Shown: positions 15,738 to 24,973, numbered from the stretch's first letter. The stretch is 64,000 nucleotides of DNA from Haloterrigena alkaliphila (GCF_017352155.2 NZ_CP071462.1:2914001-2978000); one strand, 5' to 3'. Translations and numbers: made by a program. Notes: a model not told the origin generated them from the sequence alone.

Positions 15738-16337
15738 CTAGTCGCGCTCGAGTTGATCCCCGCCGAACTCGTCGTCGCTCTGGATTCGCGAGGCCTGCGG
15801 CCCGGCCTGATCTTGGTACTTCGAGCCGCGCTCGCTGCCGTAGGGACGCTTTGCTTCGGTCTTGAGTTCGGTGAAGGTCAACTGCGAGATCCGCATGCCG
15901 GGCGTGAGCGCGACCGGCGCGGTGCCGAGATTCGATAGCTCGAGGGTGATCTGGCCGCGATACCCCGGATCGCAGAGTCCCGCTGTGGCATGGACTACCA
16001 CGGCAAGGCGACCCAGAGAGGAGCGGCCCTCGACGTGGGCGATCAGATCGGCCGGGATCTCGACGCGCTCGTGGGTCGTTCCCAGCACGAAGTCCCCCGG
16101 GTGCAGGATGAAGTCGTCGCCGTCCTCGACGACGGTCTCCGTGACGTACTCGTCGACCTCCTGTTCGGAGTTGGGGTGAATGCAGGGAATGTTCGTCCGC
16201 TGGAACTCGAGGAACTCCTGGCCGAGCCGGAGGTCGATGCTGGCGGGCTGGATCTGCAACTCGGGGTCGTCTAGCGGTTCGACGACGAGGTCGCCGGCCT
16301 CGAGGCGCTCGAGGATGTCCGCGTCGGAGAGGATCAT
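15738..16337 (-). CDS. dcd: dCTP deaminase
   Basis: 199 residues from the ATG at 16337. The enzyme turns dCTP into dUTP, the first step to dTMP. The trimeric dUTPase-like fold is marked by [11 protein letters not shown], the nucleotide-binding [20 protein letters not shown] (about 101-120) and the catalytic glutamate in QITLELSN (Glu133). Length and motifs match plain dCTP deaminase; I see no evidence for or against the bifunctional deaminase-dUTPase form. A longer frame reaches 16505, but the conserved ILSDADI opening fixes the start. Confidence 0.95.
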   Translation of the reverse strand: MILSDADILERLEAGDLVVEPLDDPELQIQPASIDLRLGQEFLEFQRTNIPCIHPNSEQEVDEYVTETVVEDGDDFILHPGDFVLGTTHERVEIPADLIAHVEGRSSLGRLAVVVHATAGLCDPGYRGQITLELSNLGTAPVALTPGMRISQLTFTELKTEAKRPYGSERGSKYQDQAGPQASRIQSDDEFGGDQLERD

Positions 16338-16479
16338 ACCGAGTCGGTGCGAACCACGAGGCCCTAAATCACCCGATCCGTTGTGGGGGTGCGTGAACGG
16401 CAGCCGAATATTCTTCGATGGTTCACTTTCCAACTCGTGGCCCGAATCGATTAGTAAGTGGTACCCCGAATGGATTCTC

Positions 16480-17295
16480 ATGGAGGGGCAACAGGAGCGG
16501 TTCAACGGCGATGCGGGGGTGTTACATCAGCGATCTGTCAGAATCCCGCTTCCCGACGAGGAGGCCGAGCGGGTCTTCCACGAGAACATGATGACTATCG
16601 CGGACGCCGAGGAGCGGAAGGCGGACTTGCTGGCGGATCCGGACGTCCCGTTGCTCACCGCCTACGAGGAGGGGTTCGATTACGCCGCGGAGAGCTTCCA
16701 GCGACGACTGCAGCGGATCGCGGGCGAGGACTACGAGGAGGTCGCGATGGCGTACTTTCGGGGCGACCGCGACGACCGGATCGCAGAGATCACCGCGTAC
16801 TTCTTCGAGGGCGTCTGGCGGGTTCAGCAGTGGCCCACGGTGACGGAGATGGTGTACGCGCCGCTGCTCCTCCGCTATCCGGACGGGTTCACGCTGAACA
16901 TTCGCTTCGCCAGCGACTGCACCGCGCCGGAGGCGATCCACTACGAGTCGCCGGAACACTGCTCCGAGGAGCTAGCCCGCGAGCACGCCGAGACGTACTA
17001 CGAGGAGAGCCAGTACTCCCAGCGGCGGGCGGCGGAGTACGTCAGAGAGGGCGCCGACATGATCCGCGAGGAGTTCCCCGACCCGGACGAGACCACCTTC
17101 GAGGAGCGCAAGTACGGCGGGATCGTCTCGGCGTCGGGCCGGCGCGGCTCGGTTTTCTCGTCGGTGGTCAAACGCGTCGACCCGGATCCCGAACGGTTCT
17201 CGGGGCCGGCCGCCGAACCGAGCCTCGTCGAAGCGGGGCCCGAGGCGCGGCGAACCGAACGCGAACTCGGCCTCGAGGGCGAGATCGTTCGCTGA
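16480..17295 (+). CDS. conserved hypothetical protein, unknown
   Basis: 271 residues from the ATG at 16480, highly acidic and soluble. I do not recognise a domain. The N-terminal half has the conserved-looking [18 protein letters not shown] and [16 protein letters not shown] stretches; the middle has [19 protein letters not shown] and [11 protein letters not shown]; the C-terminus is rich in Glu and Pro. No signal peptide or membrane helix. It is divergent from dcd and upstream of pth2 in the same direction with a 74-base gap. Confidence 0.75.
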   Translation: MEGQQERFNGDAGVLHQRSVRIPLPDEEAERVFHENMMTIADAEERKADLLADPDVPLLTAYEEGFDYAAESFQRRLQRIAGEDYEEVAMAYFRGDRDDRIAEITAYFFEGVWRVQQWPTVTEMVYAPLLLRYPDGFTLNIRFASDCTAPEAIHYESPEHCSEELAREHAETYYEESQYSQRRAAEYVREGADMIREEFPDPDETTFEERKYGGIVSASGRRGSVFSSVVKRVDPDPERFSGPAAEPSLVEAGPEARRTERELGLEGEIVR

Positions 17296-17369
17296 CCGCT
17301 TCGGGGCGCTCTTCGGTCACAGCTGCGGAAATAGTCACTGCTAAAGGCGTCCCCCGTCTTCTCTCGGCC

Positions 17370-17708
17370 ATGAAGCAGGCCATCGTCGCCCGCACCGACA
17401 TCGGGATGGGGCAGGGCAAACTCGCCGCGCAGGTCGCCCACGCGTCGCTGTCGGCCTACGAGAAGGCGGACAGCCAACTCCGGAGCCAGTGGAAACAGAG
17501 CGGCCAGAAGAAGGTCGTCCTGAAAGGCGAGAGCGAACGCCAGCTACACGAACTCGCCGCCATCGCCGACAGCGAGGGCCTCCCGAACGCGGTCGTCAGG
17601 GACGCCGGTCACACGCAACTCGAGCCCGGAACCGTCACGACGCTGGCCGTCGGCCCCGCGGGCGACGACCGCGTCGACAGCGTCACCGGCGACCTCTCCC
17701 TGTTCTGA
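17370..17708 (+). CDS. pth2: peptidyl-tRNA hydrolase 2
   Basis: 112 residues from the ATG at 17370. Pth2 releases peptides from tRNA that dropped off the ribosome. The whole protein is the Pth2 domain: [20 protein letters not shown] with the catalytic-site Lys, [25 protein letters not shown], and the late [20 protein letters not shown] and [18 protein letters not shown]. Length is normal for archaea. The frame open upstream is a shadow of the preceding gene. It converges on a small gene at 17727 with an 18-base gap. Confidence 0.96.
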   Translation: MKQAIVARTDIGMGQGKLAAQVAHASLSAYEKADSQLRSQWKQSGQKKVVLKGESERQLHELAAIADSEGLPNAVVRDAGHTQLEPGTVTTLAVGPAGDDRVDSVTGDLSLF

Positions 17709-17726
17709 GACGGCTCGAGAGCGCTG

Positions 17727-17939
17727 TTACGGGCCGTTCGTCGTCGATTCCTCCGGCTCGCGTTCACCGTCGTCCACGAGCTGAAGCGATGGCTCCGCAC
17801 AGGTGCACACCCCCTGCGGACTGATCGGATCCACTCGCCCGTCGCTTCTCACCCAGACCGAGACGACCGATTCGCAGCCGTCGCAGACGGCGACTCCCTT
17901 CGATTTCTCCGCGTTCGGCGACTCCCGTTTCCCACCCAT
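17727..17939 (-). CDS. small Cys-containing protein, unknown
   Basis: 70 residues from the ATG at 17939. It contains VAVCDGCESVVSVWVRSDGR and GVCTCAEPSLQLV, four cysteines in two pairs that fit a small zinc ribbon. The rest is acidic and polar. The start codon is immediately preceded by a perfect palindrome (17944-17955). It may be a transcription-associated or redox protein; nothing more can be said. Confidence 0.65.
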   Translation of the reverse strand: MGGKRESPNAEKSKGVAVCDGCESVVSVWVRSDGRVDPISPQGVCTCAEPSLQLVDDGEREPEESTTNGP

Positions 17940-17943
17940 AGAC

Positions 17944-17955
17944 GTTGTTAACAAC
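17944..17955. promoter_or_regulatory. perfect palindrome GTTGTTAACAAC next to a start codon
   Basis: This 12-base palindrome lies four bases before the ATG at 17939 (minus strand). In a GC-rich genome an AT-rich perfect palindrome at this position is a plausible operator site. Confidence 0.45.
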
Positions 17956-18030
17956 TGATAGGACCAAAAGTGTCGGGGTCGCTCCGGCCCCGGTGCGACG
18001 GCGCTCGAGAGGGGAGCAACCGTCACACCG

Positions 18031-18273
18031 TCACAGCAGCCACAGCGCCGCAGCGAGAAGCCCGCCGGCCACGACGGTCGCGCCGATTCGGGCCGTCCGC
18101 ACCTCGAGCGGGCCGTCGAGTTGCGCGAGCGCCACGAAGAAGACCGGAACGAGCGCGATACCGAGCGCGAATCCGAGGCCGGGTCAGTCGCCCGTCGCGA
18201 GCGTCACCAGTCCGATACCGACCGCCAGCCCGACCGACGACTCGAGCGGGTCTCGCAGACCGGTCGCGTCCAT
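18031..18273 (-). pseudogene. small membrane protein gene with an in-frame stop at codon 30
   Basis: From the ATG at 18273 to the TGA at 18031 the frame has 81 codons and reads as a two-helix membrane protein: [28 protein letters not shown], stop, [20 protein letters not shown], and [19 protein letters not shown] at the end. The only interruption is TGA at 18184-18186. Coding character is equally good on both sides, so this looks like a recent nonsense change or a sequencing error. Haloarchaea are not known to decode UGA. Family not recognised. Confidence 0.65.
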
Positions 18274-18407
18274 ACGGCCACCGTCGACCGCCCCGGCCGA
18301 TAATCGGTTCGGTCAGCGCGCGAGGGTCGGCCGACGGACGAACGATCCGGCGAGCGACGCGAGAACGAACCGATTTATCCCCGGCCGCCCAAGCGCCGAC
18401 AATCAGC

Positions 18408-19781
18408 ATGCGTCCGGCACATCCAACGGAGCGGGCCGTCGGCATGGAGTACTACGTCACCGACAGCGACGGCGTCGGGGGCCGCCTGCGCGAGGCCGAC
18501 GACCACTTCCGCGTGCGCGAACTCGAGCGGTTCTCGACCGAGCCGGTCGACGCCGACGCGGACGCCTACCCGCACCTCGTTGTTCGCGCGAGGCTGTCGG
18601 GCTGGGACACCAACGACTTCGCCTCGCGACTCTCCGACGCGCTGGGCGTCTCCCGCGAGCGGGTCAACTGGGCCGGGACGAAGGACAAGTACGCGGTCAC
18701 CACGCAGCTGTTTTCGATCTACGGGGCGGACCCGACGAACCTCCCGGACGTAAACGGCGCCGACCTCGAGGTGCTGGGGCGGGCCGGCCGAAACCTCGAG
18801 TTCGGCGACCTCGCGGGCAACGCGTTCGAACTGGTCGTCAGCGACGCGGAGCACCCCGAGAACGCGACCGAAATCGCGGACGAACTGCACGCCTTCGGCG
18901 GCCTCGAGGACGGCGGTGCCGACGCGACCGACGGCGACGACGGCTCGAGCGTCTCCGTCGGCGTCCCCAACTTCTTCGGCCAGCAGCGCTTCGGCAGTCG
19001 TCGGCCGGTCACCCACGCGGTCGGCCTCGAGATCGTCCGTGGCGACTGGGCGGGCGCGGTGATGGCCTACCTCGGGAACCCGACCGACGCGGAACCCGAG
19101 TCCACGCAGGAGGCCCGCGCCTTCGTCCAGGAGACCCGCGACTGGCAGGCAGCCCTCGAGCGCTTCCCCCACCGCCTCCGGTACGAGCGCTCGCTCTGTC
19201 ACGGGCTGGCCGAGGTCGACGGCGAGCCCGGACCCGAGGATTTCCGGGCCGCCCTCGAGCGGCTCCCCTCGAATCTCCAGCGGCTGTTCGTCCACGCCGC
19301 GCAGTCCTATGCGTTCAACCTGATGCTCTCCGAGCGCCTCGAGCGCGGCCTGCCGTTCGACGAACCCGTCGCGGGCGACGTGGCCTGCTTCGCCGACACC
19401 GACGCCCCCGCGGGCCTCGAGCTGCCCGACACCGATCGCCTCCAGCGGGTCGACGAGCGCCGCGTGCGCTCGGTGCGGCGCCACTGCGAGCGCGGACGCG
19501 CGTTCGTCACCGCGCCGCTCGTGGGCACCGAGACGGAACTCGCCGACGGCGAGCAAGGGGAGATCGAACGGAGCGTCCTCGACGAACTGAACCTCGAGCC
19601 CGCGGACTTCGATCTGCCCGGCGAATTTCACTCGACTGGCACCCGGCGAGCGATCCTCGTCCGGACGGCTCTCTCCCTCGAGACCGATCCGCTTACGCTC
19701 TCGTTCGCGCTGCCGAAGGGGTCGTACGCGACGGTCCTCTGCCGGGAGTTCCTGAAGGTCGATCCGCTCGAGCTAGGGTGA
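18408..19781 (+). CDS. truD: tRNA pseudouridine(13) synthase TruD
   Basis: 457 residues from the ATG at 18408, with a TTTAT box about 30 bases upstream. TruD makes pseudouridine at position 13 of tRNA. The N-terminal motif DHFRVRELE and the catalytic loop [14 protein letters not shown] with Asp93 are diagnostic; [20 protein letters not shown] and [19 protein letters not shown] follow in the expected order, and the TRUD insertion domain fills about 160-330. The frame is open upstream without coding sense. No operon partner. Confidence 0.95.
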   Translation: MRPAHPTERAVGMEYYVTDSDGVGGRLREADDHFRVRELERFSTEPVDADADAYPHLVVRARLSGWDTNDFASRLSDALGVSRERVNWAGTKDKYAVTTQLFSIYGADPTNLPDVNGADLEVLGRAGRNLEFGDLAGNAFELVVSDAEHPENATEIADELHAFGGLEDGGADATDGDDGSSVSVGVPNFFGQQRFGSRRPVTHAVGLEIVRGDWAGAVMAYLGNPTDAEPESTQEARAFVQETRDWQAALERFPHRLRYERSLCHGLAEVDGEPGPEDFRAALERLPSNLQRLFVHAAQSYAFNLMLSERLERGLPFDEPVAGDVACFADTDAPAGLELPDTDRLQRVDERRVRSVRRHCERGRAFVTAPLVGTETELADGEQGEIERSVLDELNLEPADFDLPGEFHSTGTRRAILVRTALSLETDPLTLSFALPKGSYATVLCREFLKVDPLELG

Positions 19782-19810
19782 CGGCGACCGTCGCCGACCA
19801 CCGATACGGC

Positions 19811-19867
19811 AGCCGAACGCCTCTCGGACGGTAGCCGACCGCCTCACGGCCCGCCAGCCGAACGCCT
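19811..19867. repeat. three-copy imperfect repeat, periods 22 and 23
   Basis: AGCCGAACGCCT at 19811, AGCCGACCGCCT at 19833 and AGCCGAACGCCT at 19856 lie between truD and the next gene. The last copy runs into CCTTTTGTGG, which may serve the promoter at 19896. Confidence 0.7.
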
Positions 19868-19895
19868 TTTGTGGAGTTGTTGCGACCGTGGCAGT

Positions 19896-20201
19896 ATGAT
19901 CGGCGAGAACGAGGACCGCGAGATCGTCGACTGGCACCGGGACGTGGTCGACGGGACGACGGTGTACGAAATCGAGTACAGCGATCCGGTCCCGGAGCTG
20001 CAGGGCGGACCGCCGGAACCGACCTCGTTCGGCGCGGGCAGCGGTGGCACGGTCCCGATCGACGATCAGGAGATTCAGTTGCCCGGCGGCGAGCGGATCG
20101 CCGCGCGGGAGGCGACGTTCGAGAGCGAGGGGACCACGCTGCGCGTCCGCTGTGAGAAACCGTCGCTTCTGTCCCGCGTCCGCCGCCTGCTCCCGTGGTG
20201 A
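19896..20201 (+). CDS. small hypothetical protein
   Basis: 101 residues from the ATG at 19896. The composition is acidic at the start (MIGENEDREIVDWHRDVVDG) and basic at the end (SLLSRVRRLLPW), suggesting a protein that could contact the membrane or nucleic acid through its C-terminus. A Pro/Gly-rich middle (QGGPPEPTSFGAGSGG) probably links two parts. No family recognised. An upstream GTG at 19869 would extend it by nine residues without gain in coding character. Confidence 0.65.
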   Translation: MIGENEDREIVDWHRDVVDGTTVYEIEYSDPVPELQGGPPEPTSFGAGSGGTVPIDDQEIQLPGGERIAAREATFESEGTTLRVRCEKPSLLSRVRRLLPW

Positions 20202-20252
20202 CCGAGTGGCTGGCGCCCGATTCCACAGCGTCGGAGCGACTGCTCCCGCGAC

Positions 20253-20774
20253 TCAGCCGAGCGCGTTCCGGAGGACGACGCCGAAGCCGACCGCGCCGAC
20301 GCAGATCGAAACGAGGCCGCCGACCCCGGTCAGCGCGAGCGCGCCGTTTATCGCGGCGGCGAGGAGCAACGGCTGCAGCCAGCCGTACGCGCGACCGACC
20401 AGTCGGTCGGCGATGGCGAGGTAGCCGACGGTGGCGCCGACCGCCCACACCAGATAGGCGACGAGCACGAGCGGAAGCGCGACGAAGATCCCGACGATGG
20501 TGACGACCAGCAGGACGGTCAGGAGCGCGAGCGCGAGCAGCGAGACGATGCCGTAGAGGAAGGCCCCGACGGGGTCCTCGAGCGCGTCTGCCATCATCCG
20601 CTCCGTGTACGCGGGGGCGATCGCGACCATGATGGCGCCGACCACCAGGGTCGTCAGGAAGGCGCTGACGGCGCCGCCGACGAGCCCCTCGGTGGCGCCG
20701 ATATCGACGTCGATTCCGGGATTCGCCTGCGCGAGCAGCGCGGTCGTCGCGACGGACTGTGCGAGTTCGATCAT
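20253..20774 (-). CDS. multi-span membrane protein (bactofilin-associated type)
   Basis: 173 residues with four or five hydrophobic segments. The N-terminus (ALLAQANPGIDVDIGATEG) is followed by VSAFLTTLVVGAIMVAIAP, then the EDPVGAFLYGIVSLLALALL turn typical of membrane domains found in haloarchaeal and bacterial polymer-forming or bactofilin-associated proteins. Two Gly-rich helices close the protein. It may organise the envelope; this is recalled family context, not demonstrated here. Single gene. Confidence 0.75.
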   Translation of the reverse strand: MIELAQSVATTALLAQANPGIDVDIGATEGLVGGAVSAFLTTLVVGAIMVAIAPAYTERMMADALEDPVGAFLYGIVSLLALALLTVLLVVTIVGIFVALPLVLVAYLVWAVGATVGYLAIADRLVGRAYGWLQPLLLAAAINGALALTGVGGLVSICVGAVGFGVVLRNALG

Positions 20775-20961
20775 GCCTCCCTAGAGGACTCGAGAAACGA
20801 TACGTTCACGCATTTGACCCCTGCGTCCGCGATTCCCTTGACGAGCCCGAACAGGACGTTCGTTGCTGTCCCCCGCCCACTCGAGCAAGGCGGACCGAGG
20901 GCGGAACTGCACGAGCGATGGGCGCTGACAGGCTTTTGGCCGCTCGAGTTCTAGACCGGGT

Positions 20962-21390
20962 ATGCACAGCAAACGGCTCCAGCGGGAGATCGACGACCTG
21001 ATCGCGCAGGGGTGGACCATCGACGAGGAAGCGCCGGACCACGTCGTCATGGTCGACCGGGAGTTCGGATCGCTGCTCTCGCACCTGCTGGTCGCCCTCC
21101 TGACCTTCTGGTTCTCGATGGGGGTCGGGAACGTCGTCTGGGGGGCGTACAACTACGTCTCGAACTCCCGGCGGCGCGTTCTCTGGGAGGAGCGCGACTG
21201 TCCGAACTGCGGCGCAGCCGTCTCGTCGGCGGCCAGATACTGCCCGGACTGCGGCGAGGACCTCGCGACCGCGCGCGACCAGGAGCGGACCGTCGCGTGC
21301 CCCGACTGCGAGGCGATGGTCGCCGAGGGATCGCGGTACTGTCCGAACTGCGGGACGACCCTCGCGGACGCGGGTGGGACCGACTCGTAG
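20962..21390 (+). CDS. membrane-linked double zinc-ribbon protein
   Basis: 142 residues. The N-terminus is a short alpha/beta segment (LQREIDDLIAQGWTIDEEAP), followed by a hydrophobic span at about 38-60 (LLSHLLVALLTFWFSMGVGN). Two zinc ribbons come after it: CPNCGAAV...CPDCGEDL and CPDCEAMV...CPNCGTTL, eight cysteines in all, as in rubredoxin-like DZR domains. The protein is probably a membrane-anchored adaptor. Related haloarchaeal proteins are common; partner unknown. Confidence 0.82.
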   Translation: MHSKRLQREIDDLIAQGWTIDEEAPDHVVMVDREFGSLLSHLLVALLTFWFSMGVGNVVWGAYNYVSNSRRRVLWEERDCPNCGAAVSSAARYCPDCGEDLATARDQERTVACPDCEAMVAEGSRYCPNCGTTLADAGGTDS

Positions 21391-21447
21391 CGTCGGCCGA
21401 GAACCGAACCCATAGGTAGCTCGCCGCGCATCTCACGGGTACGACAC

Positions 21448-22284
21448 ATGGACCCCGATTCACCGCCACACGTCCTCCTGACGAACGACGATGGGATCGA
21501 CGCGCCCGGTATCCGGGCGCTGTACGACGCGCTCACCGAGGTCGCGTCGGTCACCGTGATCGCTCCCGACCGCAACCAGAGCGCCGTCGGCCGATCGCTG
21601 TCGTACGGCCGGACGAGTTCCGACACGGACGACTTCGCGCTGGACCTCGAGGCCGACGCGTTCACCTCGCCGGTCCCCCACACCGAGCACGAACTCGGCT
21701 ACGCCGTCGACGGTACGCCCTGCGACTGCGCCATCGTCGGTGTCAACGCCATCGAGCCCGAACCCGACCTGCTCGTCTCGGGCTGTAACTCCGGCGCGAA
21801 CCTCGGCGCCTACGTCTTCTCGCGGTCGGGCACCGTCAGCGCCGCCATGGAGGCCGCCTTCCTCGAGACGCCGTCGATCGCCGTCTCGATGGACACGCTG
21901 GGGATGGACGGCGAGGAGGTGCCCGCGGACTTCGAACACGCGGGCGAGGTCGCCGCCGCGCTCGTCGAGGGGACGCCCGGGACCGGGCTGTTCGACCGCG
22001 TCGACTACCTGAACGTCAACGTCCCGCGGCCCGACGTCGAGAGCGACGAGTTCGCGCTGACCCGGCCGACCGAGGTCTACGAGATGGACGCCGCCATGGA
22101 GAACGGCCGGTTTCAGCTGACGAATCGCCTCTGGCAGCAGATGGCCAACCGGGACATCCCCGACCCCGAGGACACCGATCGACACGCGCTGCTCGAGGGG
22201 CAGATCTCGATTTCTCCGATACGGGTCCCCTACGACGTCGTGCAGACCGAGGCCGTTCGGAACATACTCGACGACATTCTGTAG
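21448..22284 (+). CDS. surE: 5'/3'-nucleotidase SurE
   Basis: 278 residues. SurE is a metal-dependent nucleoside monophosphatase linked to survival under stress. The metal site is HVLLTNDDGIDAPG (Asp14, Asp15), and VIAPDRNQSAVGRSLSYGR, DGTPCDCAIVGVN and SGCNSGANLGAYVFSRSGTV are the remaining family signatures. The protein is slightly longer than bacterial SurE because of an acidic stretch around 55-75. Stand-alone gene, followed by the pilus deletion scar. Confidence 0.95.
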   Translation: MDPDSPPHVLLTNDDGIDAPGIRALYDALTEVASVTVIAPDRNQSAVGRSLSYGRTSSDTDDFALDLEADAFTSPVPHTEHELGYAVDGTPCDCAIVGVNAIEPEPDLLVSGCNSGANLGAYVFSRSGTVSAAMEAAFLETPSIAVSMDTLGMDGEEVPADFEHAGEVAAALVEGTPGTGLFDRVDYLNVNVPRPDVESDEFALTRPTEVYEMDAAMENGRFQLTNRLWQQMANRDIPDPEDTDRHALLEGQISISPIRVPYDVVQTEAVRNILDDIL

Positions 22285-22358
22285 CGGTCACCGCGCTCAC
22301 ATTCTCACCAGCCGATACGATTTAGAGGGTCGCCTCACACGGGGTAGCAGATCGATCG

Positions 22359-22859
22359 ATGCCGGACGGCAACCAGCCGGGCGACGACGAAACCCGCGGG
22401 AAGATCCCGTCGAACCCGCCACGCGACATCGGTCCCGCGTCCGGGACCGAACGCGACGTCGACCCCGTCGCCCCGCAGAACGACGAGCGCCGGAGCGGTG
22501 CCGACGGCCCGACGGAATCCGACGCCGACGAGACGGCGACGACCTCGGCGATCGCGCCGTCCGGCACGCAGTCGACCCGACAGGTGCGAGCCGCCGTCCT
22601 CGAGGACGTGCGGGACTCATTCGACGACCGGCCCGACGACGCCTTTCCCGGTCGGCCGTCCGATGCGTTCATCGAGACGGAGTTCTTCGATTTCGGCTAC
22701 CTCGAGGCCTACGAGGAAGTCGATCGCTACTGGGTGAACCGACCGTACGCGTACGTGACGATCCTCTACGATGAGGCGACCAACACGAACCGGTATCACG
22801 TCGTCGAGCCCGACCTGGACGAGTTCGAGGACGGTTCGACAACCCCGTCAGCGGCGTGA
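22359..22859 (+). pseudogene. N-terminal fragment of a type II/IV secretion (PilB-like) ATPase
   Basis: The frame gives 166 residues. After about 90 low-complexity acidic residues it shows DAFIETEFFDFGYLEAYEEV, DRYWVNRPYAYVTILYDEAT and NTNRYHVVEPDLDEFE, the N-terminal domain found before the ATPase core in haloarchaeal pilus ATPases. At about 22830 the similarity ends and the frame runs into DGSTTPSAA and a stop. There is no Walker A, Walker B or His box, so the ATPase is lost. The remainder has been deleted and joined, out of frame, to the fragment that follows. Confidence 0.8.
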
Positions 22860-23407
22860 CGATGACGGGAACGGCCGGCGGCGACGGGCGCGTTCGAGCC
22901 GTCGATCCCGTCACCGACGCAGAGGACCGCGCGACGTTCGTCTACGACGCGCCCGCGAACGTCGACGCGAGCCGGGACGTCGAGGCGACGCTCCGCTTCG
23001 GCGACGGAGCGCCCCGAGCGGTCACGTACGACATCCGCGTGATGGATCGCGACGGTGGGGGAACGGACGGCGATGGAAATTCCGACTCGGGCCCGGCGCC
23101 GACCGCGACGATCACCGACGTGAGTGCGAACACCGGGGGCAGTCAGGACCGGTACGACGTCTCCCTCGAGGCGACCGACGCCGACGGGAATCTGGACGAG
23201 GTCGAGTTCGAACTCCGGAATCCCGACACCGGTGACGTCGTCGACGCGGCGACGGCGACCCTCGACGGCGACCGCGACGCCGCGACCGAGCGGCTCCGCG
23301 CTCGAGGATCCCAGCGACTCGCCGAGTATCGAATCGTCGCTACCGTCGCCGACGCGGACGGACAGACGGGACGCGACGACGCGACCGTCGCCGGAAGCGG
23401 GTCGTAG
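22832..23407 (+). pseudogene. C-terminal fragment of a secreted pilus-locus (pilin-like) protein
   Basis: The frame ending at 23407 has coding character that already begins upstream of its first usable start: RFDNPVSGV is read before the GTG at 22856. It continues [32 protein letters not shown], and then a Gly/Asp-rich and Ig-like tail (EVEFELRNPDTGDVVD). Extracellular beta-rich proteins of this kind end haloarchaeal pilB-pilC-pilin operons. There is no signal peptide or pilin N-terminus. It is best read as the other side of the deletion whose left side is the ATPase fragment. A short protein starting at 22856 could still be made. Confidence 0.65.
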
Positions 23408-23467
23408 GACGACACCGGTCGAAAACCCGCCTGTTTTACATCCGACCGGCCAATGATGGGGTAGTCT

Positions 23468-24223
23468 ATGGAGTGTCGCCACTGCGCATCGCCGCTCGAG
23501 AAACCCGGCGATTTCTGTCTCGTCTGCCGGGAGACGAACACGGAAGCGATCGTTCTCGAGGCGGGGCGCGAGCGGGCGACGCTCACGATGCTTGCAGGCG
23601 ATGGCGACGAAGCCACGGCGGCGGGACGCGGAACTGACGATCCGGTACTGGGTGAGACGACGATCACCACGACCCCCGAAGCGGGCGAGAACGAGGTCGT
23701 CGAACTCCGGAACTTCGCGGGGCTGATCGGCGACGAGATCAGGCGCAAGCGGCCCGAGGAGGTCTACGCGGGCGGCGAGCGGGCGGTGATTCAGGCCGTC
23801 CGCGAGGACATCCACCACGCGTTCTACCGCGTCGAGGACGACGACCCCGTCGCGGCGGTCGTGGACCGGCGAGGGAATCGCGCGCTGGACGTGGTCGAGA
23901 CGCCGCCCGCGGAGAAGATCGGCGGCAGCCACTCGACGCTCATCGGCGGGCGGACCGGAATGCGAGCCATCCGGGCCGTCGCGGGCCACCCCCACGTCAA
24001 GAAGGTCATCCCCGGACCGATCGACGCCGGCGGCAAGGGCTCGCAGTCCGGGCTTCGCGCGAAAGTCACCCGCGCCGACCACGGCGGCAACGTTCGCATG
24101 CTCCTCCGGGACGGCTCGAGCGTCCAGGAGAACCGCGTCGTGACGACGGCCCGCGACCGGGAGATGGGCGAACGGATCCGCGAGGACTTAAACGAGGTGC
24201 TGGACGACGCGGAGTTCCAGTGA
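23468..24223 (+). CDS. DUF2103 protein (archaeal metal-binding, COG4031-like)
   Basis: 251 residues. The N-terminus is a small zinc ribbon, CRHC...CLVC (residues 3-20), followed by an acidic loop. The main domain carries RNFAGLIGDEIRRKRPEEVY, ERAVIQAVREDIHHAFYRVE, and the strongly conserved GGSHSTLIGGRTGMRAIRAV and HPHVKKVIPGPIDAGGKGSQ blocks, ending with LLLRDGSSVQENRVVTTA-type sequence. This pattern is the archaeal DUF2103 family, suspected to bind metal and perhaps RNA. No experimental role is known to me. Single gene next to the pilus scar. Confidence 0.85.
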   Translation: MECRHCASPLEKPGDFCLVCRETNTEAIVLEAGRERATLTMLAGDGDEATAAGRGTDDPVLGETTITTTPEAGENEVVELRNFAGLIGDEIRRKRPEEVYAGGERAVIQAVREDIHHAFYRVEDDDPVAAVVDRRGNRALDVVETPPAEKIGGSHSTLIGGRTGMRAIRAVAGHPHVKKVIPGPIDAGGKGSQSGLRAKVTRADHGGNVRMLLRDGSSVQENRVVTTARDREMGERIREDLNEVLDDAEFQ

Positions 24224-24371
24224 GGACGGCCCTCACGGCACTGCGAGTCCGCCGACGGCCGGCGAGAGCGTCGACGTCCAACTCGCAAGTATTGTCCGCA
24301 CCTGATGGAAGAGACACTGTCTGCTGGTTGTCGGCCCCTTATCCGGATGGCGTAATTAGATATAATTAGCC

Positions 24372-24575
24372 ATGATCGAGCGTCCCGACGCCGTCTTGGC
24401 TGCGATTCCGCTGCTCGCGGTGAGTGGACTCGCCCTGCGAACGGCCATCGCACTGACGGGCGTCGCGACCGGACTCCTGGCCGCCCCGCTCGCTCCCGTC
24501 GGCCCGCTCGCCGCACTCGCGCTGGTCTTCGGGGAGTTGTTGACCGGTCCCGTCGCCGAGCGGGCGACGAACTGA
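24372..24575 (+). CDS. small two-helix membrane protein, unknown
   Basis: 67 residues, almost all hydrophobic: VLAAIPLLAVSGLALRTAIA and AAPLAPVGPLAALALVFGEL form two likely membrane hairpins, with a polar end (GPVAERATN). The ATG follows an AT-rich stretch (24352-24369, TTAGATATAATTAG), a clear TATA region for a short-leader transcript. Family not recognised; similar tiny membrane proteins are widespread in haloarchaea. Confidence 0.7.
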   Translation: MIERPDAVLAAIPLLAVSGLALRTAIALTGVATGLLAAPLAPVGPLAALALVFGELLTGPVAERATN

Positions 24576-24697
24576 TCACCCCCCGGGCGGATCGGCCCGA
24601 CGGTCGCTCTCGTCGCTGACCGTCGCTGGCGTCGGCGGATTCGCATCCGCCCTAACTCAACAGGTTTAAGAATCCGCTGGCGATAGCTAGTCCTACT

Positions 24698-24973
24698 ATG
24701 GCCAAGAAAGGAAGCGTGGGTAGCGCGGGCCGTTTCGGCGCCCGCTACGGTCGCGTCGCCCGCCGTCGCGTCAGCGAGATCGAAGACGATATGGAACACG
24801 CCCAGGTCGACGGCGACGACGTCACGCGCGTCGGCACCGGCATCTGGAAGAACGAGGAGACCGGCGAGGTCTTCACCGGCGGCGCCTACCGTCCGGAAAC
24901 GCCAGCGGGCCGCACGGTCACGCGCTCGATCCGCGCGGCGCTGGCCGAAGACGAAGACGAAGACGACGAATAA
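24698..24973 (+). CDS. rpl37ae: ribosomal protein L37Ae (eL43) without zinc-finger cysteines
   Basis: 91 residues. The ends are typical of eL43: [20 protein letters not shown] at the start, and [20 protein letters not shown] followed by [17 protein letters not shown] at the end. The four cysteines that bind zinc in eL43 of Haloarcula and other archaea are all absent; the positions read HAQVDGDDV and KNEETG. The protein therefore should fold without zinc. It heads the conserved cluster rpl37ae-rpoP-pcc1, with a TTTAAG box about 35 bases upstream. Confidence 0.92.
   Translation: MAKKGSVGSAGRFGARYGRVARRRVSEIEDDMEHAQVDGDDVTRVGTGIWKNEETGEVFTGGAYRPETPAGRTVTRSIRAALAEDEDEDDE

Noticed and set aside
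18184-18186. UGA read as selenocysteine
   Set aside because: No SECIS-like structure was seen and haloarchaea are not known to use selenocysteine; nonsense or error is simpler.
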